From: Paenibacillus periandrae
Lineage (GTDB): Bacteria; Bacillota; Bacilli; Paenibacillales; NBRC-103111
NCBI RefSeq assembly: GCF_022458865.1
Contig: NZ_JAJNMU010000033.1
Span: forward strand, 36,140 to 100,139
Direction: 5' to 3'
DNA: 64,000 nucleotides
In this document: piece after piece, positions 51,837 through 60,991 of the stretch
Numbering within the stretch: position 1 is the first letter of the stretch
Layout: every line of letters starts with the position of its first letter
The notes under the pieces: model-generated
What the model saw: the letters and a program-made list of their open reading frames with translations, nothing else
Told to the model about the DNA's origin: nothing
Databases searched by the model: none
Translations under genes and position numbers: made by a program

Positions 51837-54155
51837 CTATCGGTGGTTTGATCTGTAGCCGCCTGGCGTGATCTGCACATGCCGCTGAAAAATCCGGATA
51901 AAGTTGCGTTCCGAATATCCAATCGCTGTGGCAATTTCGCCGAGTCCCTGATCGGTATCCCTTAGAAGCCGTTTGGCCTCATCGATTTTGCTTTCCACGA
52001 CATATTCCAGAAAGTTTTTGCCCATGCTTTTCTTAAACAGACGACTCAGGTAGGACGGACTCACACCGACAATTTCCGCACACTGTACCAGCGAGAGGTC
52101 ATTCCCGCAGTTTTCACTGATATAGGTGCAAATCGTTTGAATAATCGACTCACCAGCTGACTCCCGATCGTTCCGCGTCAACCATAGGTACAGTGGAAAC
52201 AGCGTATCCTCAAACCATTCACAAATTTCCTGTGAGGTCTGTTTGTCGCCCAGCTGTCCAAACAAATTGTGCTCCATGACGTCTACAGCATTGGCACCCC
52301 GCTTTTCCAAAGAGACGATCAATGAAGAGAGCAGTACATGGTAGCTCTGATATATAAATACATAGGATTGGGAGCTTTGCAGAATCTCCGTAAACCGTTT
52401 AAAATTTTGAGTGGCGAATGGAATATCCTCCTGTTCGAGTGCAGCCACAACAGCTGCCTCCTGCTCACGAGGGTATTTGATCAAGGCTTGCTTCTTCACA
52501 GGCTCCACATCTTCAATAAATAAAATCGTTTCCGAGTCCCGGAATATCCGATATTGCAGTGCAGTTTCTGCTTCCTTGTAGGACACCGGAACGTCAGCCA
52601 CATGCGCATACAATCGTCCAATACCGACGGTCACCTCAAACGATAAATAGTTGTGGAAGGCTGCCGAAATGGCAGCGGCATATTCCCTTGTGAGATCCAG
52701 CATTGCTTGCTGCACCATATCGGGCTTGAATTGCAGAATCGCCGCCCCTCTCCCCTGATAAGGAATCACATAGCCTTGCAGCGCATGGCTGCGCAGTATT
52801 TCCTGCATCACATTTGCCAGCGAAAAGGCTACGATCCCTTTTTCCTCAGGTAAAAACCGCTTCTCTTTGTATATGTTTTCGGCTTCAACAATCAGCACGA
52901 CATTCGTCGAGGTCACTTCAATCCCATACGTTGCGCAATCCTGAATCAACGTTTCATTTCTCGTATAATCGCCGCTCAATAGTTGAAAAAGAAACTTTTC
53001 CCGTAAAGAAGGCTCCATTTTGTCCATATAGGCACCAAGCTTTTTCGTTTCCTTGCTCAAATAATCCAGAGATTCCTTAATGATATCCAGCTCATTTTCC
53101 TTATCCTGAATTCCGTCTACACGGAGCGAACGGCTGTGATTAATCAATTGCTCTATAGGGTTATATGCCCGTTTGGAGGTGAAGTAGGTCAGCAGAACCC
53201 CAACCCCCACAAAAAGCACAAGAATGAGCACCATGATCCTGCGAATCCAGTCCAATTGATCCGTAATCGCTTGCTCCGGTATGACGGATACATACGTTCT
53301 GGCAAACACGTTTTTCACATACCTGTACTGCGCCGGCTTACCGTCAATACCTTCGGCCTCAAACCGGCCGGAGTTTTTGTCCGAGGCTTGAATCATTTGT
53401 ATACCCTTTAAGCTGCCGGTCTGCTGCAACAGCTCAGCATCGGTTTTCCTGTCCATTCCAAAGGGATCGTGCAATTTGACGATGATCAGCTCTTGAGCGC
53501 TGGTCACAATGACCGTATCGGTCTCCAAAAACTTGCTGAGCGCCGACGTCTCGATCTCAAAGCCGAGTAATCCCTCGGGCCCACCATTACCGATTAATGG
53601 GAGGAGTCTGGCAAAGGTAATATATCCTTCCCTTTTGCTGAGTGGGGACCATTGGGTTAAATACTTGCTTGCCAGCAGTCGGTCGATATCTTCCTTGTAT
53701 TTATACTCTTCCTTCGGGACAGGGCCATATTCGTTGGATAAAATCACGCTGCCCGGGCTGTTATATAAAAAGATTTCGTTAATAAAGCTGTTCGAGTTTT
53801 TAACCAAAGCAATTTTTTTCAAAATTTCGATATTCCAGATGGTACTATCACCAGATGAGCCTGTGTGGACTTCCTGTAACATGGGATCCTTGGCTAGCTG
53901 GAGCGAATCCTGCTCGATTTCTTGTAACACCCTCTCAGCACGGTCCTTCAGAATAGTCAGAGACGAGTCACTTTCGGTCTGAATAAAGGTCTCCATCCGA
54001 TTCATCGAAAGCTGATAATAGACCGTGCTTGCCAAAATCACCGGAACACATACGGATATGCAGCCGAGCCAGATCAGCTTGTATAAATATTTATTGGGGT
54101 TAGTCAGTCGCTCGATTCTCAGGTATTTTAATAAAAACTTGCTCCAGTTCGCCAT
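51837..54155 (-). CDS. Membrane-bound AraC-family sensor-regulator (locus 4)
   Basis: 772 residues. Membrane segments at about 24-48 and 285-305 (LILVLFVGVGVLLTYF) flank an extracellular Cache-like domain of about 235 residues. After a linker of about 350 residues the C-terminus is an AraC domain, with CAEIVGVSPSYLSRLFKKSMGKNFLEYV and IATAIGYSERNFIRIFQRHVQITPGGYRS. GGGAGG precedes the ATG at 54155. It is the same architecture as the locus 1 sensor but embedded inside the operon between the binding-protein and dehydratase genes, so it probably controls its own operon. Confidence 0.87.
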   Translation of the reverse strand: MANWSKFLLKYLRIERLTNPNKYLYKLIWLGCISVCVPVILASTVYYQLSMNRMETFIQTESDSSLTILKDRAERVLQEIEQDSLQLAKDPMLQEVHTGSSGDSTIWNIEILKKIALVKNSNSFINEIFLYNSPGSVILSNEYGPVPKEEYKYKEDIDRLLASKYLTQWSPLSKREGYITFARLLPLIGNGGPEGLLGFEIETSALSKFLETDTVIVTSAQELIIVKLHDPFGMDRKTDAELLQQTGSLKGIQMIQASDKNSGRFEAEGIDGKPAQYRYVKNVFARTYVSVIPEQAITDQLDWIRRIMVLILVLFVGVGVLLTYFTSKRAYNPIEQLINHSRSLRVDGIQDKENELDIIKESLDYLSKETKKLGAYMDKMEPSLREKFLFQLLSGDYTRNETLIQDCATYGIEVTSTNVVLIVEAENIYKEKRFLPEEKGIVAFSLANVMQEILRSHALQGYVIPYQGRGAAILQFKPDMVQQAMLDLTREYAAAISAAFHNYLSFEVTVGIGRLYAHVADVPVSYKEAETALQYRIFRDSETILFIEDVEPVKKQALIKYPREQEAAVVAALEQEDIPFATQNFKRFTEILQSSQSYVFIYQSYHVLLSSLIVSLEKRGANAVDVMEHNLFGQLGDKQTSQEICEWFEDTLFPLYLWLTRNDRESAGESIIQTICTYISENCGNDLSLVQCAEIVGVSPSYLSRLFKKSMGKNFLEYVVESKIDEAKRLLRDTDQGLGEIATAIGYSERNFIRIFQRHVQITPGGYRSNHR

Positions 54156-54271
54156 AAGTCCTCCCATTTCTAGAGCTCAACCTCTTAAGTATGAGCCGTG
54201 TGCTGGCTTTAATGATAGGGAGTGAAGCACATTACATCAAGTGCCAGCAGAATATTTCCATAGATGCTGTT

Positions 54272-55807
54272 CTAGCTACCGATCTTTTCCTTGTATTCCT
54301 TGGCAAATTCCTGATACGCCTTCTTGAACTCCGCACTGCTGTTCAGCTTCTCGACATAGGCTTTGTACTCGTCCATGGAGATTTGTCCGACAATAGCTTT
54401 CACAACCATCGATTGCCATTCGCTGTTGTATTTCGGCCAGATCGATATCCACGTATTGGAATTGATAATCGAGAAGAAATCAATTTTGCCGACCTTGCTG
54501 TACGATTCCACGGATGCCGATTTGGCGTCGTTGTACACTTTCGGGGCTGCCGGATTAATAACTTTCATCTTGTTGTTGTAAGCAAGCGGGAAAATTGCGC
54601 CTGTCCCGTTAGCCGTTACCTGCTTCTTCCCAAGATCGGTGAGCTGCTGCTGGCCTTCGACCATCGTATAATGTACGCCCTCAATACCGTAGTAGTTATA
54701 GTCTGTTTGCTCCATCGTAGTTGTTCTCTCAAAGAAATCGAGAATTTGCTTTACTTTCTCCTCAGGCACTTTTTTGGAAATATAGAAGGCACCGGAGAAA
54801 GGTACGGATAACTGAACACTGACTCCTCCCGGACCTTTCATCGGCGGCAATGAAATGACTTCCCCTTCCGGCTGGACTTTCTTGATCCCCTGCTCAAAGG
54901 TGTAGTCCCGCCAAACGTTCCGGGCATATGAAGCGGCGCGTCCGGTCGTGTACATTTCTTCAGCTTGCGTTTGCTTGATAGCCGAGAAATCCTTAGCCAA
55001 AATGCCATCTGTATACAATTGACGGAAGTAGGCGACCATATCCGTATAGTTCGAAGTTAAATTTTTATTAATGAGACCGCCTTCCTTGTCATATACCGGG
55101 TCCAGGCCGCCAAAGGCAGACAGGAAGCTGCCATCACCGTCAGCAAGCAAAAAGCCTTGCCCGACGAGACCGATTGTATCCTTTTTCCCGTTGCCGTCAG
55201 GGTCGCCGTTGACAATCGTTTTTAATGCAGCAGTGTATTCATCCAATGTAGTTGGCACTGGTAATTTGAATTTATCAAGCCAGTCCTTCCGCATTTTTAT
55301 GCTAATATCGATTTGCGGACGATTTCTCGGCACACCATAAATGCCGCCTTCAGACTTCATATAGTTCCATACTTCCTTGTAGCTGTTACTCTTCAAATTT
55401 GGATACTTGCTGAAGTCCCCAAGAAACGGCGCCAAGTCCCAGAATGCTCCTTGCTTAACTGCGTTTTGCAAAGTCGGACGGGTAATGTTACCAGCCACAA
55501 TAACTTCTGGGATGTTGCCGGAAGCAAGCACCAGATCGAACTTGGTATCATAGTCACCGGATGGAATCCATTCCACCTCCAGCTGAGATTTGCTTTCCTT
55601 TTGAAACTTAGACCAGTACTCATCATTCAGGTTCGGAACATCGGCGTACGATGGGACCATGAATTGAACCTTAAGATCAGTAGGAGCCTTAGGTTCGCTT
55701 CCCGCTGCTTGTGGCTGTGGATTGTCGCCGCCGCACCCTGCGACCATACCTAATGATAGTGCCATTAGCAGGGACGAGCTGACTGCTTTACAAGATAAAA
55801 TCTTCAT
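54272..55807 (-). CDS. Extracellular solute-binding lipoprotein (locus 4)
   Basis: 511 residues. Lipobox LGMVAGCGG (Cys25), then an LplA-type fold: LVLASGNIPEVIVAG, MRKDWLDKFKLPVPTTLDEYTAALKTIVNGDPDGNGKKDTIGL. The second of two ATGs (55807) has the better spacing from GGGAGG. It is the first gene of the locus 4 operon. It probably binds a sugar or sugar acid handled by the enolase-superfamily enzyme encoded downstream. Confidence 0.9.
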   Translation of the reverse strand: MKILSCKAVSSSLLMALSLGMVAGCGGDNPQPQAAGSEPKAPTDLKVQFMVPSYADVPNLNDEYWSKFQKESKSQLEVEWIPSGDYDTKFDLVLASGNIPEVIVAGNITRPTLQNAVKQGAFWDLAPFLGDFSKYPNLKSNSYKEVWNYMKSEGGIYGVPRNRPQIDISIKMRKDWLDKFKLPVPTTLDEYTAALKTIVNGDPDGNGKKDTIGLVGQGFLLADGDGSFLSAFGGLDPVYDKEGGLINKNLTSNYTDMVAYFRQLYTDGILAKDFSAIKQTQAEEMYTTGRAASYARNVWRDYTFEQGIKKVQPEGEVISLPPMKGPGGVSVQLSVPFSGAFYISKKVPEEKVKQILDFFERTTTMEQTDYNYYGIEGVHYTMVEGQQQLTDLGKKQVTANGTGAIFPLAYNNKMKVINPAAPKVYNDAKSASVESYSKVGKIDFFSIINSNTWISIWPKYNSEWQSMVVKAIVGQISMDEYKAYVEKLNSSAEFKKAYQEFAKEYKEKIGS

Positions 55808-56093
55808 GTTCATAAACCTCCCTATATCTACTCAATATCTTTTCGTGACGATCCCGATTGCCAAGCCAATTAGGCTCACATAGGTCGTTTGCAGCTTTAT
55901 TGTATTGCGATCTTCGACTGCATGTAAGTGACAGTTCTTGAACTGTCTTTCAAAAAACGCCGAAACAGCAAGTATTGTCACCCTTTGAAAAAGATTTTTC
56001 CCTTAGCTTTAAACTGGACAGACTATTGGCGAAATTTTCTGAAAACTTAATGAGATTCTAAGCTTAGCTTAAGCTTTCTCTCCGGCAGGCGGC
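55808..56093. promoter_or_regulatory. Intergenic control region between locus 4 and the small membrane peptide gene
   Basis: No coding sequence seen. It contains the perfect 18-base palindrome GACAGTTC-TT-GAACTGTC (55930-55947), a candidate operator for the locus 4 operon, and an AAGCTT-rich AT stretch near 56060-56080. The minus-strand promoter of locus 4 must lie here but is not clearly recognisable. Confidence 0.45.
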
Positions 56094-56099
56094 GTATAA
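56094..56099 (+). promoter_or_regulatory. Candidate -10 element for the small membrane peptide gene
   Basis: A perfect TATAAT 33 bases before the peptide start codon. The -35 region at 17-base spacing (AGCTTT) is weak. Confidence 0.45.
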
Positions 56100-56131
56100 T
56101 GAAGCTCATACCAACAAATGGAGGGATCGCC

Positions 56132-56230
56132 ATGAGTCACGTTAAACATTTTCTGATTGGTTTTTTCTATAGCTTTATCGCCATTGCTGCCCTGCCCGTT
56201 CTGCTTATTCAAAGCTTGCTGGAATTATAA
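56132..56230 (+). CDS. 32-residue single-pass membrane peptide
   Basis: The frame encodes MSHVKHFLIGFFYSFIAIAA followed by LPVLLIQSLLEL. It is almost entirely one hydrophobic helix after a short basic start. GGAGGG lies 7-8 bases before the ATG, a perfect TATAAT stands upstream and a clean terminator follows, so it reads as a complete small transcription unit. I do not recognise it. Possible roles include a small membrane-protein regulator or a type I toxin-like peptide; neither is shown by the sequence. Confidence 0.6.
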   Translation: MSHVKHFLIGFFYSFIAIAALPVLLIQSLLEL

Positions 56231-56303
56231 AATAATCTACAGCCTCTCGGCATTCGCCAAGCTAAATGGGACAAGAGAGTTCCCTTGTACCAACCATACT
56301 GCA

Positions 56304-56333
56304 ATCCTCCTACAAATGTGGGAGGATTTTTTA
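56304..56333 (+). terminator. Terminator after the small membrane peptide gene
   Basis: AATCCTCC-TACAAATGT-GGGAGGATT followed by TTTT. A strong stem-loop about 75 bases after the peptide stop codon. Confidence 0.85.
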
Positions 56334-56490
56334 GTGGAGATTACTGAAGGAACGGTGCACATACTGCAGCATTGTCGATTTAATGAACATACACGGTCTT
56401 CTCAGCCGAGAAATGTAGTATATCACCTGCTGTGGCGAATCGGATTTAAATCCGTTCGACTAATATCAATAATAGAAAAAGGAGATTATG

Positions 56491-57127
56491 ATGTTTACGC
56501 TTTGCAAAAATAATCTCGAAATCAGCTATGTACCTTGTGCTGGCGGGCTGTCTATCGTTTGGCAGCATCGCATCCGCTTTTGGTGAGCCCTCCCCTGCCG
56601 ACGTTCATATCAAGGAGTTCAGTTTGCTGGACACGGCGTCTGATGTTGTCGGCGCGGCAGATTTCACGCCGGAGGGTAACAAGGATGGTCACTTTAAGCT
56701 GTTGCTGAGCCTGAAGCAGAAGGCAATCATTAATGCCGTAATTCTACGTTCAACGGATGATTAAGGCAAGGATAATCAGCAGGGGGACGGGAGCTGTTCG
56801 GGATTTGAACTGGACGAAATTCGATGGGGCCATCTTAATATATCCTGATATTTATTAGTTTGATGACAACATGCCTGAGTTCCAAATGAGCGATCTGGAA
56901 TTGACATTCGTACCTGTCGGTCCGTTGCTTGATAGCAGCACAGGTCAAACGATAACCCTAACGCAGTCTGGATCCCAGGTGACGCCACCGATTGGCCGAT
57001 ACAAAGCGACCGCCAGATGGATGCCGGACGGGATCGATCCTAAGCTATGCTGCTGCGAGTCAAAGGCAAGGGTAAATTTGTTCAAACTCTCGAATTCGAA
57101 TTCGAGGATCCCATCCCGCCCGGATAG
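56491..57127 (+). pseudogene. Decayed gene for a secreted protein
   Basis: AAAGGAG and ATG at 56491 begin a frame (MFTLCKNNLEISY) that must shift into a second one, MYLVLAGCLSFGSIASAFGE, a good signal peptide. That frame continues VHIKEFSLLDTASDVV and ends in a stop at 56764. Recognisable coding resumes at 56871 with MPEFQMSDLELTFVPVGPLL, and again in another frame near 57050 with MLLRVKGKGKFVQTLEFEFE up to a stop at 57127. At least three frameshifts or stops therefore break one ancestral secreted protein of about 200 residues. The family is not recognised. Confidence 0.6.
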
Positions 57128-57319
57128 ATAAGGGTGTTTCCCTATATGTCCATGCATAAGCGTGAACCCCCTCGCATCAAAGGTTCGCAGCTTTACCTTT
57201 CTTTGTGTGACCCTTGATTTCCGATAATTATTTAGAGTCTGTGGCCAAAATTGTGACCACTGTAATGCTCCCACAACAGCAGTATGATATAATAAACATA
57301 CAAGAATGGAGTGATGAAG

Positions 57320-58219
57320 TTGGAGTTACTCGATGCACGGAACGATTTTATTTTCAAAAAAATATTCGGAAGCGACAGCAACAAGGATGTGTTGCTCGCG
57401 TTTCTCAACAGTACCTTTATGGAGGCTGGTGAGCCGCCGCTGACGGAGATTACGTTGATGAATCCCTATACCGACAAAAACGACCCAAAGGATAAGCAGT
57501 CCATTCTCGACATTAAAGCCAAGACAGCGGAAGGCAAGCTGATCAATATTGAGATGCAGTTGTTCAACCCATACAACATGGAGAAGCGAACGCTTTTTTA
57601 CTGGAGTGGGATGTACTTCCATCAAATTAAAGAAGGCGGCAATTATAGCGAACTGAAGAAATGTGTGACGATCAACATTCTGAACTATTCGTTCCTGCCA
57701 AATGACCGCTACCATAATGTTTTTCATCTGCGTGAAGATCATACACTAATCCCATTAATTGATGATATTGAAGTCCATGTGATGGAATTGTCCAAGCTGG
57801 AAGAATACGAGGTTCCGATGGGCGGTGGCTTGGTAAACTGGCTATTGTTTTTAAGAGGCGTAGAGCAGACCAATTGGGAGGCGTTGACAGTGAACGAACC
57901 GATGCTGAAGAAAGCTATGGATACGTTGGAATTCTTGAGCCAAGACACACAAACACGGATGGAATACGATGCACGACTGAAGTTTCTTCGTGATGAAGCA
58001 TCCCGAGTGGAAGGGGCAAAAGCTGAAGGTGTCGCGATAGGTGAGGCTAAGGGGAAAGAAGAAATGGCACGTGAGCTCCTTACTCTTGGAGTGGATGTAT
58101 CCGTCATTGCCAAGGCTTCAGGACTTTCCGAAAGGGAAATAAACAGCCTGAAGCCGCTATTGCCAAATGCGTTCGTGTACGGTAAATTGATAGTATATTC
58201 ATTAAGCTACAGGCTTTAA
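57320..58219 (+). CDS. Rpn-family PD-(D/E)XK nuclease (recombination-promoting, YhgA-like)
   Basis: 299 residues from TTG at 57320, chosen because GGAG lies 8 bases before it and the protein then begins with the family's ELLDARNDFIFKKIFGS. The nuclease core shows SILDIKAKTAEGKLINIEMQL, with the Asp and Glu of the PD-(D/E)XK fold, followed by FYWSGMYFHQIKEGGNY. The C-terminus has the usual EGVAIGEAKGKEEMA charged repeat and a short helix-turn region, plus an extra tail of about 20 residues. Relatives promote RecA-independent recombination in E. coli and are often labelled putative transposases. It is not flanked by inverted repeats, so it is not an insertion sequence here. Confidence 0.83.
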   Translation: MELLDARNDFIFKKIFGSDSNKDVLLAFLNSTFMEAGEPPLTEITLMNPYTDKNDPKDKQSILDIKAKTAEGKLINIEMQLFNPYNMEKRTLFYWSGMYFHQIKEGGNYSELKKCVTINILNYSFLPNDRYHNVFHLREDHTLIPLIDDIEVHVMELSKLEEYEVPMGGGLVNWLLFLRGVEQTNWEALTVNEPMLKKAMDTLEFLSQDTQTRMEYDARLKFLRDEASRVEGAKAEGVAIGEAKGKEEMARELLTLGVDVSVIAKASGLSEREINSLKPLLPNAFVYGKLIVYSLSYRL

Positions 58220-58224
58220 CCAAG

Positions 58225-58440
58225 GACATACGGTTAACGGTATGATTGCTCAGAGAGGGTGCACTCGGCTGTAAGGCGCCCCAATCATCGTTCAACCCTC
58301 CCACCTTGCAGCCGCGATGGGGAAATCCGTCGCCGGGGAAACCCGTTATTCCGTTTAAGGACCGCCGTTGTCAAACGGTGGTTAACTATAGGGTGGTACC
58401 ACGAAACCGCATTCGTCCCTAACGAATGCGGTTATTTGAT
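58225..58440 (+). ncRNA. T-box leader of proS
   Basis: The T-box sequence AGGGTGGTACCACG lies at 58390-58403. It is followed by a terminator hairpin (AACCGCATTCGT / ACGAATGCGGTT, then TTATTTG) whose 5' arm can instead pair with the T-box bulge region as antiterminator. The stem I region upstream contains an AGAGAG motif and a GATTG...CAATC closing pair. By family knowledge uncharged tRNA binding prevents termination; given the downstream gene, tRNA-Pro is expected. I could not assign the specifier codon with confidence. Confidence 0.88.
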
Positions 58441-58459
58441 TTGGAGGAGGAGCTTGATC

Positions 58460-60190
58460 ATGAGACAACGACACGCATTAATGCCTACACTAAGGGAAAT
58501 CCCATCCGATGCAGAGGCCGCCAGTCACCAATTGCTGCTGCGGGCAGGCTTTATCCGCCAACTGGCTGCCGGTATCTATACTTACCTGCCTTTAGGCCGA
58601 AAGGTTTTGCGCAAGCTCGAAGCGATTGTTCGGGAAGAAATGGATTATACCCAAGCCCAGGAAATCTTAATGCCTGCTATGCAGCCTGCGGAGCTATGGC
58701 ACGAATCAGGACGACACTCGGTGTATGGACCCGAGCTGATCCGTTTTCAAGACCGCAATTCCCGGGAGTTCACCCTTGGACCGACTCACGAGGAAGTTGT
58801 CACCTCGTTGATTCGTGATGAAATTAATTCCTACCGTAAGCTTCCCGTGATCGTGTATCAAATTCAAAGTAAATTCCGGGATGAACGGCGTCCACGGTTC
58901 GGACTGCTGCGGGGTAGGGAATTTGTGATGAAGGATGCCTACTCGTTTGATACTAGCTGGGAAGGTGTCGATCAAGCTTATCAGGCTATGTACAGCGCCT
59001 ACCACCGCATATTTGACCGGTGTGGTCTGAAATTCCGTGCAGTTGAAGCGGATGCCGGAGCCATCGGGGGCGAGGGCGGCACCCACGAATTTATGGCGTT
59101 AACGGATATTGGCGAGGACACGATCGTAACCTGTGAGAGCTGCGGGTATGCCGCTAATATGGAGCGAGCCGTATCACGGATACTTGCTGAGGGTTTAAAT
59201 GGTTTAGATCCATTACATCGTTCCGATCATTTGGACGTCGAAAGGATCGCAACTCCCAGTGTGAAGACGATCGAACAGCTTGAACGTTTTCTGAACGTGT
59301 CGGCTGATCAACTGATCAAAACCTTGATTTATATTGCCGATGGCCAACCAGTAGCTGTGTGTGTCCGCGGTGATCATGAGGTGAACGAAACGAAGCTCAA
59401 AAACTACCTGAATGCCGTTGACCTGGAGCTTGCCGACGCCGATACAATTGCCCGCGCCACCGGGGCGCCCTCTGGTTATATTGGACCCATGCAGCTGTCC
59501 ATTGCCCTATATGTGGATCAGGAGGCTGCCCGCATGGAATCGGCGATTACCGGAGCTAATCTCACGGGCTTCCATCTACGTCATGTGCGACCAGGGCGGG
59601 ATTTCACTCTGGAGCATACAGCGGATCTGCGCAACGTAGAGGAAGGCGACCTCTGTTTGCATTGCGGAAGCTCCTTAAAGCTGACTCGCGGCATTGAGAT
59701 TGGTCATATCTTTAAGCTCGGTACCAAATACAGCGAGCCGCTGAAGGCAAGCTTCGTTGATGCTGAAGGTAAGGAACAGCCCATGCTGATGGGCTGCTAT
59801 GGAATCGGTATCTCAAGGCTGCTGTCAGCTGTGGTGGAGCAGTCTCATGATGCGTTTGGTATTGTATGGCCTTTCTCGATCGCTCCCTTTCATGTCCATA
59901 TCGTGCCCGTTTCGGTGCAGGATACGACCCAGATGCAGCTGGCCGAGAGCCTGTATGCGCAGCTTGGCCAGCTTGGAGCCGATGTACTGCTGGATGACCG
60001 CGAGGAAAGACCCGGCGTCAAGCTCAAGGATGCCGACCTGATCGGCATTCCCATACGTATCGTTGTTGGGAAAAAGGCTGGCGAAGGATTGATCGAATGG
60101 AAGGAACGTGGCACGGCAGAAGTACTTGTACTCACCGCTGAGGAAGCCATTGAGCAGATTACTCTCCAACTACGAGGTGCAGCTAACTAA
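58460..60190 (+). CDS. proS: Prolyl-tRNA synthetase
   Basis: 576 residues, the bacterial-type length. Class II motifs are visible: RAGFIRQLAAGIYTYLPLGRKVLRK (motif 1 region), FRDERRPRFGLLRGREFVMKDAYSF (motif 2) and GCYGIGISRLLSAVVEQSHD (motif 3). The YbaK-like editing insert lies about 225-395 (SADQLIKTLIYIADGQPVAVCVRGDHEVNETKLKNYL), and a C-terminal anticodon-binding domain ends the protein. It attaches proline to tRNA-Pro in the cytoplasm. GGAGGAGG precedes the ATG at 58460, and a T-box leader controls it. Its stop overlaps the convergent gene by 8 bases. Confidence 0.95.
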   Translation: MRQRHALMPTLREIPSDAEAASHQLLLRAGFIRQLAAGIYTYLPLGRKVLRKLEAIVREEMDYTQAQEILMPAMQPAELWHESGRHSVYGPELIRFQDRNSREFTLGPTHEEVVTSLIRDEINSYRKLPVIVYQIQSKFRDERRPRFGLLRGREFVMKDAYSFDTSWEGVDQAYQAMYSAYHRIFDRCGLKFRAVEADAGAIGGEGGTHEFMALTDIGEDTIVTCESCGYAANMERAVSRILAEGLNGLDPLHRSDHLDVERIATPSVKTIEQLERFLNVSADQLIKTLIYIADGQPVAVCVRGDHEVNETKLKNYLNAVDLELADADTIARATGAPSGYIGPMQLSIALYVDQEAARMESAITGANLTGFHLRHVRPGRDFTLEHTADLRNVEEGDLCLHCGSSLKLTRGIEIGHIFKLGTKYSEPLKASFVDAEGKEQPMLMGCYGIGISRLLSAVVEQSHDAFGIVWPFSIAPFHVHIVPVSVQDTTQMQLAESLYAQLGQLGADVLLDDREERPGVKLKDADLIGIPIRIVVGKKAGEGLIEWKERGTAEVLVLTAEEAIEQITLQLRGAAN

Positions 60191-60923
60191 AGAACTGGAT
60201 AACCTGCTTTTTCAATAACGGCAAGTTGGTCTCCAAATGTTGAAGCCGGTGTCCGTTGGCTCCAGATGGGTGAGGAAAACCGGACAAGCAGCTCTGACGC
60301 TCAATGACTCCTTGTAAGACGAGGAAATTCAAAGCATCCTCCACCATTTTCCCGAGCGGTATAAGGAGTGGATTTGGGAGCTGTTTCAGTTCATTGTTCA
60401 GGGTGCTGCACATATATGCCGATAAAAATTGTGATTTTACCAGCTGTGGATTGTGTCCTGTATAATTAAGTCCGTGTGAAAAAACAGGATATTTAATAAC
60501 CGACGACGTATGGAGCCATTCATCCTGATCTTCAAACAATCGCGAACAGGATGAAAGCCCGAGCGCTGTGTTCAGCTCAGTCTGATCGAGCATGCTGCAC
60601 AGGTTTTTCCTCATCGTACCGGCGAATCTCGCAGCTTGTTTAGATCTGTAGGCTATTTGTTCGAGCGACAGCCCTGCATCCACATCCTGCTTGGCTTGTC
60701 TGAATGCCAGCTCCATTTGTGTCCATCCCGGTGTGATACCAAGTATGACCAGCTTCGCAGTTTGATTGATATATTCGTTATGTGGAGCATAATACATCTC
60801 CAGCCCACCTTCCCTGTGAAGAAGAAAGTCGGGAATAAGCAGATCCTGCTTCGTTAAAGGCTTATCGGCAGGAAGCCGCTGGATTGCATCTATATAAGGG
60901 TGAAGCCGATTCCAATCCTGCAT
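60183..60923 (-). CDS. Uracil-DNA-glycosylase-superfamily-like protein
   Basis: 246 residues. AKLVILGITPGWTQMELAF resembles the GxxPG water-activating loop of the UDG superfamily, and SGFPHPSGANGHR resembles its C-terminal HPSxxN loop. The rest (YTGHNPQ, LIPLGKMVEDAL) fits the same alpha/beta fold. A repair role in removing damaged bases is possible but not certain, since many such proteins are uncharacterised. It is convergent with proS and overlaps its end by 8 bases; no terminator separates them. Confidence 0.6.
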   Translation of the reverse strand: MQDWNRLHPYIDAIQRLPADKPLTKQDLLIPDFLLHREGGLEMYYAPHNEYINQTAKLVILGITPGWTQMELAFRQAKQDVDAGLSLEQIAYRSKQAARFAGTMRKNLCSMLDQTELNTALGLSSCSRLFEDQDEWLHTSSVIKYPVFSHGLNYTGHNPQLVKSQFLSAYMCSTLNNELKQLPNPLLIPLGKMVEDALNFLVLQGVIERQSCLSGFPHPSGANGHRLQHLETNLPLLKKQVIQFFS

Positions 60924-60991
60924 ACAAACACCACCTTGATATGAGGTAACTTTCTTTTCACGTTATCAAAGGTTTAGTATATCAAATATTC

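Noticed and set aside
56157..56513. 118-codon plus-strand frame over the small peptide gene
   Set aside because: It lacks a ribosome site, crosses a strong terminator, and overlaps the better-supported 32-residue frame in another phase.
57089..57106. EcoRI-like double site (an 18-base palindrome) next to a BamHI-like site, resembling a cloning linker
   Set aside because: It reads as LEFEFED in the frame of the decayed secreted protein and fits its sequence, so it is probably native.
57320..58219. Rpn-family gene as an insertion sequence
   Set aside because: No terminal inverted repeats or target duplications flank it; this family is chromosomal nuclease-like.
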